Part shown: piece after piece, positions 19,466 through 28,474 of the stretch | Position numbering within the stretch: position 1 is the first letter of the stretch | Layout: each line of letters begins with the position of its first letter | Assembly: GCF_016406085.1 (NCBI RefSeq) | Contig: NZ_JAEHFJ010000008.1 | Coordinates: forward strand, 103,057-167,056 | Direction of reading: 5' to 3' | Source of the DNA: Aureibaculum flavum | GTDB taxonomy: Bacteria > Bacteroidota > Bacteroidia > Flavobacteriales > Flavobacteriaceae | Length of the DNA: 64,000 bases | Translations under genes and position numbers: made by a program | The notes under the pieces: model-generated | Databases searched by the model: none | Seen by the model: only the letters and a program-made list of their open reading frames with translations | What the model was told of the DNA's origin: nothing

Positions 19466-20680
19466 ATGAAAAGGTTTTTGAAAATATTTAAAGTTGCTTT
19501 TATATCTATCTATAAGAATAGGACGCGGAGTTTATTAACAATGCTAGGTATTATTATTGGAGTTGGAGCTGTTATTATGACCATATCAGCAGGTGAAGGA
19601 GCAACATTGGAGGTGGAAAACCAAATATCAGGGTTAGGTACCAATCTATTGATGATACAAACCAAGTCAGAACATAAGGCCGGTATAAATGTTAGAATGG
19701 GACGTCCCATTAATGAAAAAGATTTTGATATACTTAAAAAAAATTCAGTTTGGATGCCCCAATTATCTCCTTTAGTAGCTATTGGAGCACAAGCTATCGG
19801 ACCAAGCGGTTATAAATCGACTATGGTCTATGGTGTTTCTTACGATTATTTTTATATCACTAGTAGAGCATTACAAACCGGTAGTTTTTTTACCGAAGAT
19901 GATGTGCGAACAGCAAAAAAATATTGTGTTATTGGCCAAACCATACGTGAAGAACTTTTTCCAGGGGAAGACCCAATCGGTCATCAAATACGTATAGATA
20001 AAGTGCCTTTTACTGTACTCGGTCTTTTAACTGAAGAAGGTTCAGGTGGTATGCAGGATATGGATGATATAATATTGGCCCCTTATACAACAATTCAAAA
20101 TAGGCTGTATGGTCATCAAAATGGTTATACTATGATTATGGCAAGTGCGTTAAGCGAAGATCATATTGCTGATGCTGAAATGGAAGCTTCTGAACTTTTA
20201 AGAGAGTCTCATAAAATAATGGATGGAGATGAAGATGATTTTGAAATTATGACGCAAATTGAACTGCAGGAAATTACGGGGAATGTTACAGGAATCTTAA
20301 CCATTCTGTTAGGTGCCGTAGCTAGTATTTCATTAATTGTTGGAGGTATAGGTATCATGAATATAATGTTGGTTTCGGTTACTGAGCGAACACGTGAAAT
20401 AGGTACTAGACTAGCAATTGGTGCAAGAGAAAGCGATATTTTAACGCAGTTTTTAATAGAAGCTATAGTGCTAAGCTTAGTGGGTGGTATTTTAGGAATA
20501 GTATTTGGAATTTTAGGAAATCAAATTATTTATAAAGTGACTGGGTTTTTTATTCCCACTGTTGGGTATTCCATACTCATTGGGTTTGGATTTTCAGCAC
20601 TTGTTGGTGTGGCTTTTGGATATTTTCCAGCACGAAAAGCAGCAAAATTGAATCCGATAGATGCATTACGATATGAATAG
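19466..20680 (+). CDS. ABC exporter permease, MacB type
   Basis: About 404 residues from the ATG at 19466 (MKRFLKIFKVAFISIYKNRTR); an in-frame TTG at 19442 would overlap the ATPase gene. Topology is that of MacB: one membrane helix at about 20-42 (LLTMLGIIIGVGAVIMTI), a large periplasmic MacB_PCD domain (about 50-265), then three C-terminal helices of the FtsX domain with SVTERTREIGTRLAIGAR. It completes the 17476-20680 exporter operon. Confidence 0.92.
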   Translation: MKRFLKIFKVAFISIYKNRTRSLLTMLGIIIGVGAVIMTISAGEGATLEVENQISGLGTNLLMIQTKSEHKAGINVRMGRPINEKDFDILKKNSVWMPQLSPLVAIGAQAIGPSGYKSTMVYGVSYDYFYITSRALQTGSFFTEDDVRTAKKYCVIGQTIREELFPGEDPIGHQIRIDKVPFTVLGLLTEEGSGGMQDMDDIILAPYTTIQNRLYGHQNGYTMIMASALSEDHIADAEMEASELLRESHKIMDGDEDDFEIMTQIELQEITGNVTGILTILLGAVASISLIVGGIGIMNIMLVSVTERTREIGTRLAIGARESDILTQFLIEAIVLSLVGGILGIVFGILGNQIIYKVTGFFIPTVGYSILIGFGFSALVGVAFGYFPARKAAKLNPIDALRYE

Positions 20681-20719
20681 AAAGTAACATAAAAGTAAGA
20701 CAAATAAAAATATAAAATT

Positions 20720-20938
20720 ATGAAAGATCTACATACCATACTTAAGGAAATTACAAAACTAACCTTGAATATTGAAATGAATTATCCTGAGCTTTATCGC
20801 TCATTAGATGAAAACCCGATGACATTACCTGTAACGAGTCATCCTCATATAGATAAAAAGGTAATGCAGGAATATTTAGAAGGCTTAAAGGAGTTGTTGG
20901 AGCGGTATGTAGCGGAAGAGAATACTAAAAACAAATGA
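20720..20938 (+). CDS. Small protein of unknown function
   Basis: A 72-residue acidic helical protein (MKDLHTILKEITKLTLNIE, then NYPELYRSLDENP). No signal or membrane segment. It begins 39 bases after the permease and is followed 25 bases later by the ArsC-fold gene, so it may belong to the same transcript. I do not recognise a named family. Confidence 0.65.
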   Translation: MKDLHTILKEITKLTLNIEMNYPELYRSLDENPMTLPVTSHPHIDKKVMQEYLEGLKELLERYVAEENTKNK

Positions 20939-20963
20939 AAAATCAACTTTTAAAATCTACATT

Positions 20964-21329
20964 ATGGGAGAAATCGCTACATCAAATAGAGAAATAACTT
21001 TGTTTTATAGTTCAAATTCTGAAAGAGCAAAACAGGCTTTAGCGTATGCAAAAACAGAAGGATTGGCTATTCACGAAGTAGATATATTAAAAACGAAACT
21101 TACAGGTCTCCAAATAATAGAACTAGCGGAAAGATTACATATAGAAGTTGCTGATCTTGTAAATCAAGAACACCCTGCATATACTTCCCATTTGCAACAT
21201 CATAATTTATCAACGGATGATTGGATAAAAATGATACGGCATAATCCAGAGATTATGAAACAACCCATTGCTTTGAAAGGCGATAAAACAGTATTGGTTG
21301 AAACACCTACGGATATTTTAAAAATATAA
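20964..21329 (+). CDS. ArsC/Spx-fold protein without cysteine
   Basis: A 121-residue protein with the arsenate reductase-family layout: ITLFYSSNSERAKQALAYAK at the N terminus, a helical insertion, then KQPIALKGDKTVLVETPTDI, close to the end of ArsC (RPIxxKGxxxxxGRP). The catalytic Cys of the N-terminal loop is missing and the whole protein has no Cys. A redox or arsenate reductase role is therefore unlikely; a regulatory or binding role is possible. Confidence 0.65.
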   Translation: MGEIATSNREITLFYSSNSERAKQALAYAKTEGLAIHEVDILKTKLTGLQIIELAERLHIEVADLVNQEHPAYTSHLQHHNLSTDDWIKMIRHNPEIMKQPIALKGDKTVLVETPTDILKI

Positions 21330-21392
21330 AAAACAATTCGAATAGCTTACATCAAGACAACTGAAGTGATGAAATTATTTTATTACTGTAAC

Positions 21393-21435
21393 TGACCATG
21401 GTCATTTCAAGAATTCTTCTATTAAACTAGCTTTG
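21393..21435 (+). promoter_or_regulatory. Operator TGACCATGGTCA with -7 TAGCTTTG
   Basis: Perfect 12-base palindrome at 21393-21404. TAGCTTTG at 21428-21435 is an exact TAnnTTTG at +35. It faces the gene at 21492. Confidence 0.8.
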
Positions 21436-21491
21436 GTATACCTTTAAACGAGTAGTGAAATATAAAATTTAATTTTTTAAATAATAAAGTC

Positions 21492-21908
21492 ATGATTAAA
21501 GAAAACACAAAAAATTATAGTGATTCAAAAGCTTCAAAAACAAAAGAGCTCGGTATCTATATGGATCATTCAACGGCAAAATTAATTGATTTACGTTCAG
21601 AAAAAAATAGTTATACAATCACCTCTGAATTTACTTTTGAGACAAAAGAAGAGGCCCTAACTAGAAGTGAAAACCTTATGCATAATAAACGACAACAAAT
21701 GCAGGAAGAATATTATGAGAAAATAGCTAAAGTCATTTTGAAATATGACGAAGTACTTCTTTTTGGATTAACTAAAGCTAAAACAGAACTCTATAATTTT
21801 CTGAATGAAGATTTACGTTTTAAGGATATTAAAATTAGTGTTGAGCCTGCCGATAAGTTAACGGTAAACCAACAAGATGCTTTTGTGAGAACTTTTTTTG
21901 AAAAATAA
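21492..21908 (+). CDS. Small protein resembling bacterial eRF1-related domains
   Basis: A 138-residue cytoplasmic protein. GIYMDHSTAKLIDLRSEK near the N terminus, KVILKYDEVLLFGLTKAKTEL in the middle and KDIKISVEPADKLTVNQQDAFV at the end resemble the release-factor-like proteins (baeRF/host-attachment family) often linked to ribosome stress. This is a weak pattern match, so the call is tentative. It is the first gene behind a strong island operator; the AhpD-like gene follows. Confidence 0.6.
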   Translation: MIKENTKNYSDSKASKTKELGIYMDHSTAKLIDLRSEKNSYTITSEFTFETKEEALTRSENLMHNKRQQMQEEYYEKIAKVILKYDEVLLFGLTKAKTELYNFLNEDLRFKDIKISVEPADKLTVNQQDAFVRTFFEK

Positions 21909-22026
21909 ACCTTGTTAGTTTGTTATTGGGTATATCAATTAAAAAAAAATGAAAACATGGTGGTTAAAAAATAATTATCATTTTCTATAAATAAAATGAA
22001 AACATAACCAATTAAATTTTTTAATT

Positions 22027-22377
22027 ATGATTAAAGACTATTCTAAACATTATAGTAATCTTACCAAGTTAATGGGGGAATTGGGAGCTGAAATGCCCGA
22101 AGTCATGGGTGGTTTTAATACGTTACATGAAGCTAGTATTAAAGAAGGTGTACTCTCTTCAAAAAATAAAGAGCTTATTGCATTAGGCATTGCTATAACG
22201 GTAAGGTGCGATGGTTGTATTGCTTTTCATGTACACGATGCTTTAAGTGCAGGAGCCAGTTCAGAAGAAATTATGGAAACTATTGGTGTTGCCATTCTAA
22301 TGGGAGGAGGACCAGCATTAGTGTATGGTTGCCAAGCCATGGAGGCATTAAGTCAATTTGTGGTCTTAGAAAGATAG
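22027..22377 (+). CDS. AhpD-like carboxymuconolactone decarboxylase-family protein
   Basis: A 116-residue all-helical protein with the AhpD redox signature CDGCIAFHVHDAL (CxxC plus His) at about residues 60-72. ELIALGIAITVRC before it and SSEEIMETIGVAILMGGG after it also fit. The family includes AhpD, a thiol reductant of peroxiredoxins. A peroxidase or disulfide role in stress is likely; substrate unknown. It probably reads from the 21393 promoter. Confidence 0.88.
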   Translation: MIKDYSKHYSNLTKLMGELGAEMPEVMGGFNTLHEASIKEGVLSSKNKELIALGIAITVRCDGCIAFHVHDALSAGASSEEIMETIGVAILMGGGPALVYGCQAMEALSQFVVLER

Positions 22378-22457
22378 TTATTTCTTACCAGATTATTTTT
22401 GTAATTCTAAATAAAAATTGGTCATTTGTTCTTTCAAAGAATAAATAAAAATAAATA

Positions 22458-23279
22458 ATGAAAAACCATAAATTACTAATTATCATTTTTGCGTTTATAT
22501 TTCTTTATGGATGTAAAACGCAACAGGTTCATTCTAAACAAGAAGTAAGTGGAAATGTTCCTCTTCGAGAATATTCAATTCAGGCAGTTTTATGGCAGCA
22601 AAATGCAGCAGAATATAGAGCATTGGCCTATCAAGCATTTAATTTAGCACAGCTTCAGTTAGACAATATAATTGCGAATAACAAAGATACAAAGAAGCCT
22701 CTTGCAATAGTAACAGATATTGATGAAACGTTATTAGATAATAGTCCATACAGCGGAAAACAGATAGAACTTGATGAAGAATATACGTCACTCAGATGGG
22801 CAGAGTGGGTAAAACTAAAAAAAGCAGAAGCGATACCGGGTGCATTACAATTTTTTAATTATGCGAAAAGTAGCGGTGTAGAAGTGTTTTATATTTCTAA
22901 CAGATCTATCAAGCAAAAAAATGAAACCATTGAGAATCTTCAATTAAGAGGATTTCCTTTTGCTGATAATGCACATGTTTTATTAAAAGATGAAACGAGC
23001 GGAAAAGAACCAAGAAGACTTCAAGTACAAGAAAATTTCGAAATTGTATTATTAATTGGTGATAATTTATCCGATTTCTCGGAAACATTTGAGAACAGTT
23101 CTACAACGGTTAGAAATAACAAGGTAGATAGTTTAAAATCGACATTTGGAACAACGTTTATTGTACTACCCAATCCAATGTATGGAGACTGGGAAACAAA
23201 GGGTATCATGGAAGGGAAATATGATTGGACAAATTTTCAAAAAGACTCACTTCGCGTAAAAAAAATAAAATCTTATTAA
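22458..23279 (+). CDS. Class C acid phosphatase / 5'-nucleotidase, lipoprotein e(P4) family
   Basis: A 273-residue lipoprotein (lipobox FLYGC, Cys at about 19) with a HAD phosphatase domain. AIVTDIDETLLDNS is the DxDxT motif I, VFYISNRS motif II, and LIGDNLSDF motif IV. WAEWVKLKKAEAIPGA is typical of the e(P4) group. It should dephosphorylate nucleotides or other phosphomonoesters at the outer membrane, perhaps for nucleotide or phosphate salvage. Confidence 0.92.
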   Translation: MKNHKLLIIIFAFIFLYGCKTQQVHSKQEVSGNVPLREYSIQAVLWQQNAAEYRALAYQAFNLAQLQLDNIIANNKDTKKPLAIVTDIDETLLDNSPYSGKQIELDEEYTSLRWAEWVKLKKAEAIPGALQFFNYAKSSGVEVFYISNRSIKQKNETIENLQLRGFPFADNAHVLLKDETSGKEPRRLQVQENFEIVLLIGDNLSDFSETFENSSTTVRNNKVDSLKSTFGTTFIVLPNPMYGDWETKGIMEGKYDWTNFQKDSLRVKKIKSY

Positions 23280-23308
23280 ATGTCTTAGAAAGGTAATATT
23301 TTAAAGAA

Positions 23309-23351
23309 TGATCTAAGTCATTTTGAATGTGGTATTAAATTTAAATCTTTG
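23309..23351 (+). promoter_or_regulatory. Operator TGATCTAAGTCA with near -7 element
   Basis: The site lies at 23309-23320. AATCTTTG at 23344-23351 (one mismatch to TAnnTTTG) is exactly at +35. It faces the UbiB-type kinase gene, with a leader of about 145 bases. Confidence 0.7.
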
Positions 23352-23496
23352 AGGTATAGAATACTGAGAGGTATGATACTGAATTTGCTATAAAACTGTA
23401 AGAGATTCCGAATAAAATGGAATCTCAGAAGAGGTATATACAACTCTTAAAAAAGAATTCTATTTTTTTAAGAAAATATATAACTAATATTATGTT

Positions 23497-25179
23497 ATGG
23501 CAGGTTTAAAAATTCCAAAAAAACAGGAGCTTAAAAGATATAACAAACTATTTGCTGTACTCACAAAATACGGCTTTGAGGATGTTATGGCTCACAACCA
23601 AATAAAAAAAATAATTCCCAAAAGTTACCTTAAAAAACATCCTGATACACAAAAGAATCTTTCTTTTACCAAATTTGAGCGGATACGAATGGTGTTGGAA
23701 GAGTTGGGACCGACTTATGTGAAATTGGGACAAATATTTAGTAACAGAGAAGACATGTTGCCTCCTGGTTTAATAAAGGAACTTGTAAAGCTACAAGATC
23801 ATGTACCTACATTAAAAAATTTCACTATTAATGAAGTTGTTGAAAAGGAACTAAAAATAACCCTTACAGATTATTTTCAATCAATTGATGCAACGCCATT
23901 AGCAGCGGCATCACTAGCCCAAGTACACAAAGCAATTTTATTAAATGGTAATGAAGTCGTATTAAAAGTACAACGGCCCGATATTAAGGAAACAATAGAA
24001 GCTGACATTTTGGTGATGACACAAGTTGCTAAGAGTTTAGAAAAACATAGCAGTCAAGCAAGAGCTTTTCAACCCATGCAAATTATAGCTTCTTTTGAAA
24101 AAAGTATTAGAGAAGAGCTTCTGTTTTTACATGAAGTAGAAAATATGGAGCACTTTGCTAAAGATTTTAAAGGCAATGCATCTATTTATGTACCTAAAGC
24201 GTATCGAGAATTATCTACAGACCAACTTATCTGTATGGAATTTATCGATGGAATTAAAGTTTCTGAAATTGACAAGCTTTCTTCGTTAAATATAGATTGT
24301 AGTGCTGTAGCAAAGATAGGCGTAGATTTATACTTAGAACAGATTTTAGAGCAAGGCTTTTTTCATGCAGATCCGCATCCTGGAAACATTTTTGTACTTC
24401 CAAAGACCCAACAAATTTGTTTTATTGATTTTGGCATGATGGGTTCAATTATGCCAAATGACAGAGAAACGTTAAGCGATCTCTTGTTGTATTTTATGAA
24501 AAGTGATGTTAAAAAAATAATTCAATTATTAGAGAAAATTGCGGTTAAATGCAACATTGATGATTATAAAAAATTAGAGTATGATTTGTATGAATTGATA
24601 GAAGGGGTAAGCAATACCTCTATTAAAAACATTAGAATGGGAACTGTTCTTAATCAGTTTAAATCCGTTTTATACGGAAACCATTTAATTTTACCCCACT
24701 ATATGTATATGCTCATTCGTGGATTAATAATTATAGAAGGCGTAGGTTTAAAATTAGACCCTAAATTTAATATTACAGATAATTTAGAACCTTACACTTC
24801 TAAAATTACGAAAAAGCGTTTCAGTCTAAAACGTTTGTTAAAAAGGAACTTTACAAGATTACAAGATCTAAACAGTCTTGCTGATTCATTACCAGACAAC
24901 ATTAATATCATACTCAATAAAATTAAAGAAGGAAAATTAGTTATTGTACATAAGCACCAAGGGCTAAAAGAATTTCAAAACACATTGAATAAAGCTTCTA
25001 ATCGTTTAGTTTTTGCGGTAATTATAGCCGCATTATCAATTGGTTCATCCATTTTAGTGATTGCTAAAATGCCTCCTTTGGTATATGGTATTCCTTTACT
25101 CGGAGCTATTGGTTTTATACTCTCTGCAGTTTTAGGATTTTATATCGTTATTTCCATTTTTAAGAATAAAGAGTATTGA
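23497..25179 (+). CDS. ABC1/UbiB/AarF-family atypical kinase
   Basis: A 560-residue protein of the UbiB family. LGPTYVKLGQIFSNREDMLP carries the KxGQ motif, AAASLAQVHKA the Ala-rich loop, and VVLKVQRP the ATP-site Lys. GFFHADPHPGNIF is the catalytic segment and FIDFGMMG the metal-binding DFG. Two membrane helices end the protein (about 505-525 and 530-555). The family supports quinone and lipid metabolism; the exact substrate is not known. The MgtC/DUF4010 gene follows 20 bases later. Confidence 0.9.
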   Translation: MAGLKIPKKQELKRYNKLFAVLTKYGFEDVMAHNQIKKIIPKSYLKKHPDTQKNLSFTKFERIRMVLEELGPTYVKLGQIFSNREDMLPPGLIKELVKLQDHVPTLKNFTINEVVEKELKITLTDYFQSIDATPLAAASLAQVHKAILLNGNEVVLKVQRPDIKETIEADILVMTQVAKSLEKHSSQARAFQPMQIIASFEKSIREELLFLHEVENMEHFAKDFKGNASIYVPKAYRELSTDQLICMEFIDGIKVSEIDKLSSLNIDCSAVAKIGVDLYLEQILEQGFFHADPHPGNIFVLPKTQQICFIDFGMMGSIMPNDRETLSDLLLYFMKSDVKKIIQLLEKIAVKCNIDDYKKLEYDLYELIEGVSNTSIKNIRMGTVLNQFKSVLYGNHLILPHYMYMLIRGLIIIEGVGLKLDPKFNITDNLEPYTSKITKKRFSLKRLLKRNFTRLQDLNSLADSLPDNINIILNKIKEGKLVIVHKHQGLKEFQNTLNKASNRLVFAVIIAALSIGSSILVIAKMPPLVYGIPLLGAIGFILSAVLGFYIVISIFKNKEY

Positions 25180-25199
25180 TTTTTTAATATTCAAAGATT

Positions 25200-26471
25200 A
25201 TGCAAATACATCAAGAAATTAGCGAGTTGGTTGGGTCTTACATATTGGGTGTACTTATAAGTTTAGGTATTGGTTTAATATTGGGGCTTGAAAGAGAATA
25301 TGACAAACTAAAAGAAGAAAGAGGTTTTGCAGGTATTCGTACATTTCCTATGGTTGCAATTCTAGGGTTTACTTTAGGGACATTAACTGAAAAATTTACG
25401 CCATGGCTCTTAATCGTAGGTTTTGGTTCATTTATTTTCTTTTTGGTACTTAATCATTTTTACCAGAAACAGGAAGAATATGCTAAGGGGATTACCACCA
25501 ATATCGCATTGATCGTCACTTTTGTTTTAGGGGTTATGATCTCGGCTGAATATTATCGAAATGCGGTAGCTACTGCTGTTATAATTGTAACATTACTTTC
25601 TCTCAAAAATCGATTTCATTCTGTTATTAGTAATATAACTTCTGAAGAACTATTCGCATTTATAAAGTTTTCAATAATAGCGTTATTAATTCTGCCTTTT
25701 CTACCTAACAAAACGTATGGCCCAGATAATTTGCTCAACCCTTTTGAAATCGGTTCCATAATCGTAATTGTCTCTTTTTTAAATTTCATAGGCTATTTTT
25801 TAGTGAAATTTGTAGGTTCTAAAAAAGGGATTCTTCTTACCGCTATTCTTGGCGGTTTAATATCTAGTACAGCAGTGGCTTGGAATTACGCATCAAGAAG
25901 CAAGGATTCTCCAGAACTTTCTAAAAAATATAGTGCAGGTATCATTGTGGCCTCGGCAATTATGTTTCCTAGAATAGCCTTATTAGCTTATATATTTAAC
26001 AATGCAATTCTTAAGTATTTAGCAATTCCGTTTGGTTTATTGACTTTGATTTGTATTGTGGCTACATTACTCTTAATGCGAAAAGATGACAGTAAGCCAG
26101 ATACTGATATTAAACTGGGTAATCCGCTTAACATGTTAAATGCTATCGGGTTTGGGGTAGTGTATTTAGTGATCCTTTTTGCCGTTTATTATAGTAATCG
26201 ATTTTTTGGTGAAAGTGGTTTGTATTATTCTGCATTAATAGCAGGTTTGGCAGACACCGATGCCATTACTATTAGCATGGCTAAGTTTTCTTTAGATGGT
26301 GAAAAATTGCAACTCGCATCATCAGTTATAATTGCAGCTACGATGAGTAATATGTTTGTAAAGCTTATCACTACAATAATAAAAGGTTCAAAAACTGCCG
26401 GCAAATTAGTGAGCTACGCTTTTGGCAGTGTCATTTTGGTGGGTGTTATCTATATTCTCATCCATAACTGA
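25200..26471 (+). CDS. MgtC/SapB-DUF4010 family membrane protein
   Basis: A 423-residue integral membrane protein with roughly twelve helices. The N-terminal MgtC/SapB part carries GLILGLEREYDKLKEERGFAGIRTF, and the remainder fits DUF4010 (GLISSTAVAWNYASRSK, GLADTDAITISMAKFS). Function is unproven; MgtC-like proteins are linked to survival under magnesium or acid stress. It is co-directional with the kinase gene, 20 bases apart, so it likely shares the 23309 promoter. Confidence 0.85.
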   Translation: MQIHQEISELVGSYILGVLISLGIGLILGLEREYDKLKEERGFAGIRTFPMVAILGFTLGTLTEKFTPWLLIVGFGSFIFFLVLNHFYQKQEEYAKGITTNIALIVTFVLGVMISAEYYRNAVATAVIIVTLLSLKNRFHSVISNITSEELFAFIKFSIIALLILPFLPNKTYGPDNLLNPFEIGSIIVIVSFLNFIGYFLVKFVGSKKGILLTAILGGLISSTAVAWNYASRSKDSPELSKKYSAGIIVASAIMFPRIALLAYIFNNAILKYLAIPFGLLTLICIVATLLLMRKDDSKPDTDIKLGNPLNMLNAIGFGVVYLVILFAVYYSNRFFGESGLYYSALIAGLADTDAITISMAKFSLDGEKLQLASSVIIAATMSNMFVKLITTIIKGSKTAGKLVSYAFGSVILVGVIYILIHN

Positions 26472-26554
26472 TAAAGAACTTTATTTACTCTTCATTTATC
26501 ATTCCTAGGTTCTAAATAAAAATAATTAAAAAACTTTCTTCTTTATGAACATGC

Positions 26555-26597
26555 TGACCTAGGTCAGTGTCACTATTGTTTAAGCAAATTAATTTTG
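26555..26597 (+). promoter_or_regulatory. Operator TGACCTAGGTCA with -7 TAATTTTG
   Basis: Perfect palindrome CTGACCTAGGTCAG (core 26555-26566), the best form of the island site. An exact TAnnTTTG lies at 26590-26597, +35. It faces the gene at 26652. Confidence 0.85.
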
Positions 26598-26651
26598 TTG
26601 GTATAATTTAGACAGGGCGTATAAATTTTCTGTCAATTAAATAAGAATATA

Positions 26652-26924
26652 ATGGGAAAATTAAACTCAGAAGAAGCAAAAGTAATCGGAAATAATTTGG
26701 GTATCGATTGGAATGCTATTCGATTAGAAGAATTCACAAAAGGTGTAAATGTTGAATTTGAACATGGCACTAGATATCCAGAAACCAATGTGACTAATAA
26801 TGATAAAGAATTAACAGGAAAAATAGCTTGGGCACATTTAAAAGAGTTTCCTGATTATTATACGCGGTTAGAGAAAATGGAAAATAAAGCGGAAGCGTAT
26901 TGGAAAGAACGAGAGTTAAACTAA
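26652..26924 (+). CDS. Small DUF5661-like protein
   Basis: A 90-residue cytoplasmic protein: NLGIDWNAIRLEEFTKGVNVEFEHGT, then ELTGKIAWAHLKEFPDYYTRLEKME. The EHG...AHL..FPDYYTRL pattern fits the small DUF5661-type family found in bacteria and phages; the Pfam number is from memory. Function unknown. It is monocistronic between two perfect operators. Confidence 0.75.
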   Translation: MGKLNSEEAKVIGNNLGIDWNAIRLEEFTKGVNVEFEHGTRYPETNVTNNDKELTGKIAWAHLKEFPDYYTRLEKMENKAEAYWKERELN

Positions 26925-26944
26925 TGTGAAAATTTTATTTGCTC

Positions 26945-26987
26945 TGACCTGGGTCAGTGTATAACTGTTCAGAGCTATCTAATTTTG
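26945..26987 (+). promoter_or_regulatory. Operator TGACCTGGGTCA with -7 TAATTTTG
   Basis: The core is at 26945-26956 within CTGACCTGGGTCAG. An exact TAnnTTTG lies at 26980-26987, +35. It drives the ferritin gene. Confidence 0.85.
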
Positions 26988-27053
26988 ACCTATAAATTTT
27001 TAATAAGAAATAAAGAATAATAACAACAATATATAATTTAAAAAAATGAAATC

Positions 27054-27563
27054 ATGGAAACAAAATCAGAATTTTTAAGCGAAGCTATGGTTAAGTTACT
27101 TAATTATCGTGTAGAACAAGAAGAGTATTCTTCAAGAATATACTTGGCCATGTCTACTTGGTTAGATGATAAGGGGTTTGTGGGAGGTTCTAAGCTATTT
27201 AAACAATATAGTGATGAAGAAATTGTACATGCAAATAAAGCAAGAAAAATGCTTTTAGCAAATGGGTTACGACCTGTAACACCAGCTTTAAAACAACCAA
27301 AACAAGATTTTTTAAGTCTATCTGATGTCATACTATCAGCATTGGCACATGAACAAGAAATTACTAGACAATGTTATGCACTTACTAAAGCTGCCCATGA
27401 CGAAGGCAATTTTATGGTAGTTGAATTGGGCTTATGGTATTCTAAAGAACAAGCAGAGGAATTAAGTAAAGTGCAGTATTTAATAGATCGATTGGAAGCT
27501 TTTGGAGAAGAGTTAAGTATGTTGAGAAAATTGGATGATGAAATGGGTCAATTGGCATCATAA
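27054..27563 (+). CDS. Ferritin
   Basis: A 169-residue ferritin-like protein. Helix A has YRVEQEEYSSRIYLAMSTWL and helix B YSDEEIVHANKARKMLL with the diiron Glu and His. Helix C has ALAHEQEITRQCYAL, and helix D LGLWYSKEQAEELSKVQYLIDRLE in place of the usual FxxEQVEE. It should store iron as ferric mineral and limit Fenton chemistry. It sits under a strong island operator and pairs in function with the Dps gene at 35811. Confidence 0.93.
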   Translation: METKSEFLSEAMVKLLNYRVEQEEYSSRIYLAMSTWLDDKGFVGGSKLFKQYSDEEIVHANKARKMLLANGLRPVTPALKQPKQDFLSLSDVILSALAHEQEITRQCYALTKAAHDEGNFMVVELGLWYSKEQAEELSKVQYLIDRLEAFGEELSMLRKLDDEMGQLAS

Positions 27564-27620
27564 TTAGTTCGTGAAATTTACATAAAATAGAAAAAAAATA
27601 ACATTTAAATAACAAATAAA

Positions 27621-28439
27621 ATGGCAAATATTATAGTAGTTCCCTTTAAGGAAGAAAAAAAAGCGATAGAAGCTTTACACAAAATTAAAGAATTAGACGC
27701 TTATGGAGATATTACCCTCTATGAACATATGATGATTCGAAAAAAAGAAAACAATCAATTTGAAGTATTAAACGATCAAACTGATGAAGAAGGCTGGAGA
27801 ACCTTAACTGGTGCTGCAGTTGGTGGTTTATTAGGAGCCATTGCAGGACCTGTAGGTTTTGTTATCGGATTATATTCAGGTTTAGCCGTAGGTGCAATTG
27901 CCGATGTAAGTCGTTATGATTTTGAAGATGATTTTGTAAAAAAAGTAAGTAATCAAATGACTGTGGGTACCATTGCTATAATTGCTGAGGTAGGAGAAGA
28001 CAGTTCCGTTTTTATTAATGAAGCTCTTGAACCTTATACTTCAGAGATTATGAGAAGTGAAGCAGGAATAGAATTTGACGATTATGTAGATGAGCAAATC
28101 GAAGATATCGAAGATAAAATTGAAGATCAACGCGAAAAACTTAAAAAAGCCACTAAGGAAGAAAAGGTTAAAATAAAATCTAAAATAGCTGAATTGAAAG
28201 CAAAACGAAAATCCAAAATTGCGGCATTGGAAACAAGAAGAAAACAGATGCTAAAGGCTATTAAAGATAAATCGGATGCTCGTTTAAAACAAATGGAAAA
28301 TCGTTTGAAAGAATATGAACATTCTGTAACAAGTTCTATAGTAAAAGCTAGGAAAAATAGATTGAAAAAAAGAATCAAAAAAGAAGAAGAAAAATTATAC
28401 CAATTACATGATGCCTTAGGTGAAGATATTGTGGATTGA
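27621..28439 (+). CDS. DUF1269-type membrane-associated protein with long coiled coil
   Basis: A 272-residue protein. Residues 1-130 fit DUF1269: IVVPFKEEKKAIEALHKIKEL, then the Gly/Ala-rich TGAAVGGLLGAIAGPVGFVIGL that could enter a membrane. From about 145 the chain is a highly charged coiled coil rich in Lys and Glu. It begins 57 bases after ferritin and is likely in that transcript. The gpmA-like gene follows 35 bases later. A general-stress scaffold is inferred. Confidence 0.75.
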   Translation: MANIIVVPFKEEKKAIEALHKIKELDAYGDITLYEHMMIRKKENNQFEVLNDQTDEEGWRTLTGAAVGGLLGAIAGPVGFVIGLYSGLAVGAIADVSRYDFEDDFVKKVSNQMTVGTIAIIAEVGEDSSVFINEALEPYTSEIMRSEAGIEFDDYVDEQIEDIEDKIEDQREKLKKATKEEKVKIKSKIAELKAKRKSKIAALETRRKQMLKAIKDKSDARLKQMENRLKEYEHSVTSSIVKARKNRLKKRIKKEEEKLYQLHDALGEDIVD

Positions 28440-28474
28440 TTATAAGATTTTTTAATATTTAAAATGTAGTAGAG

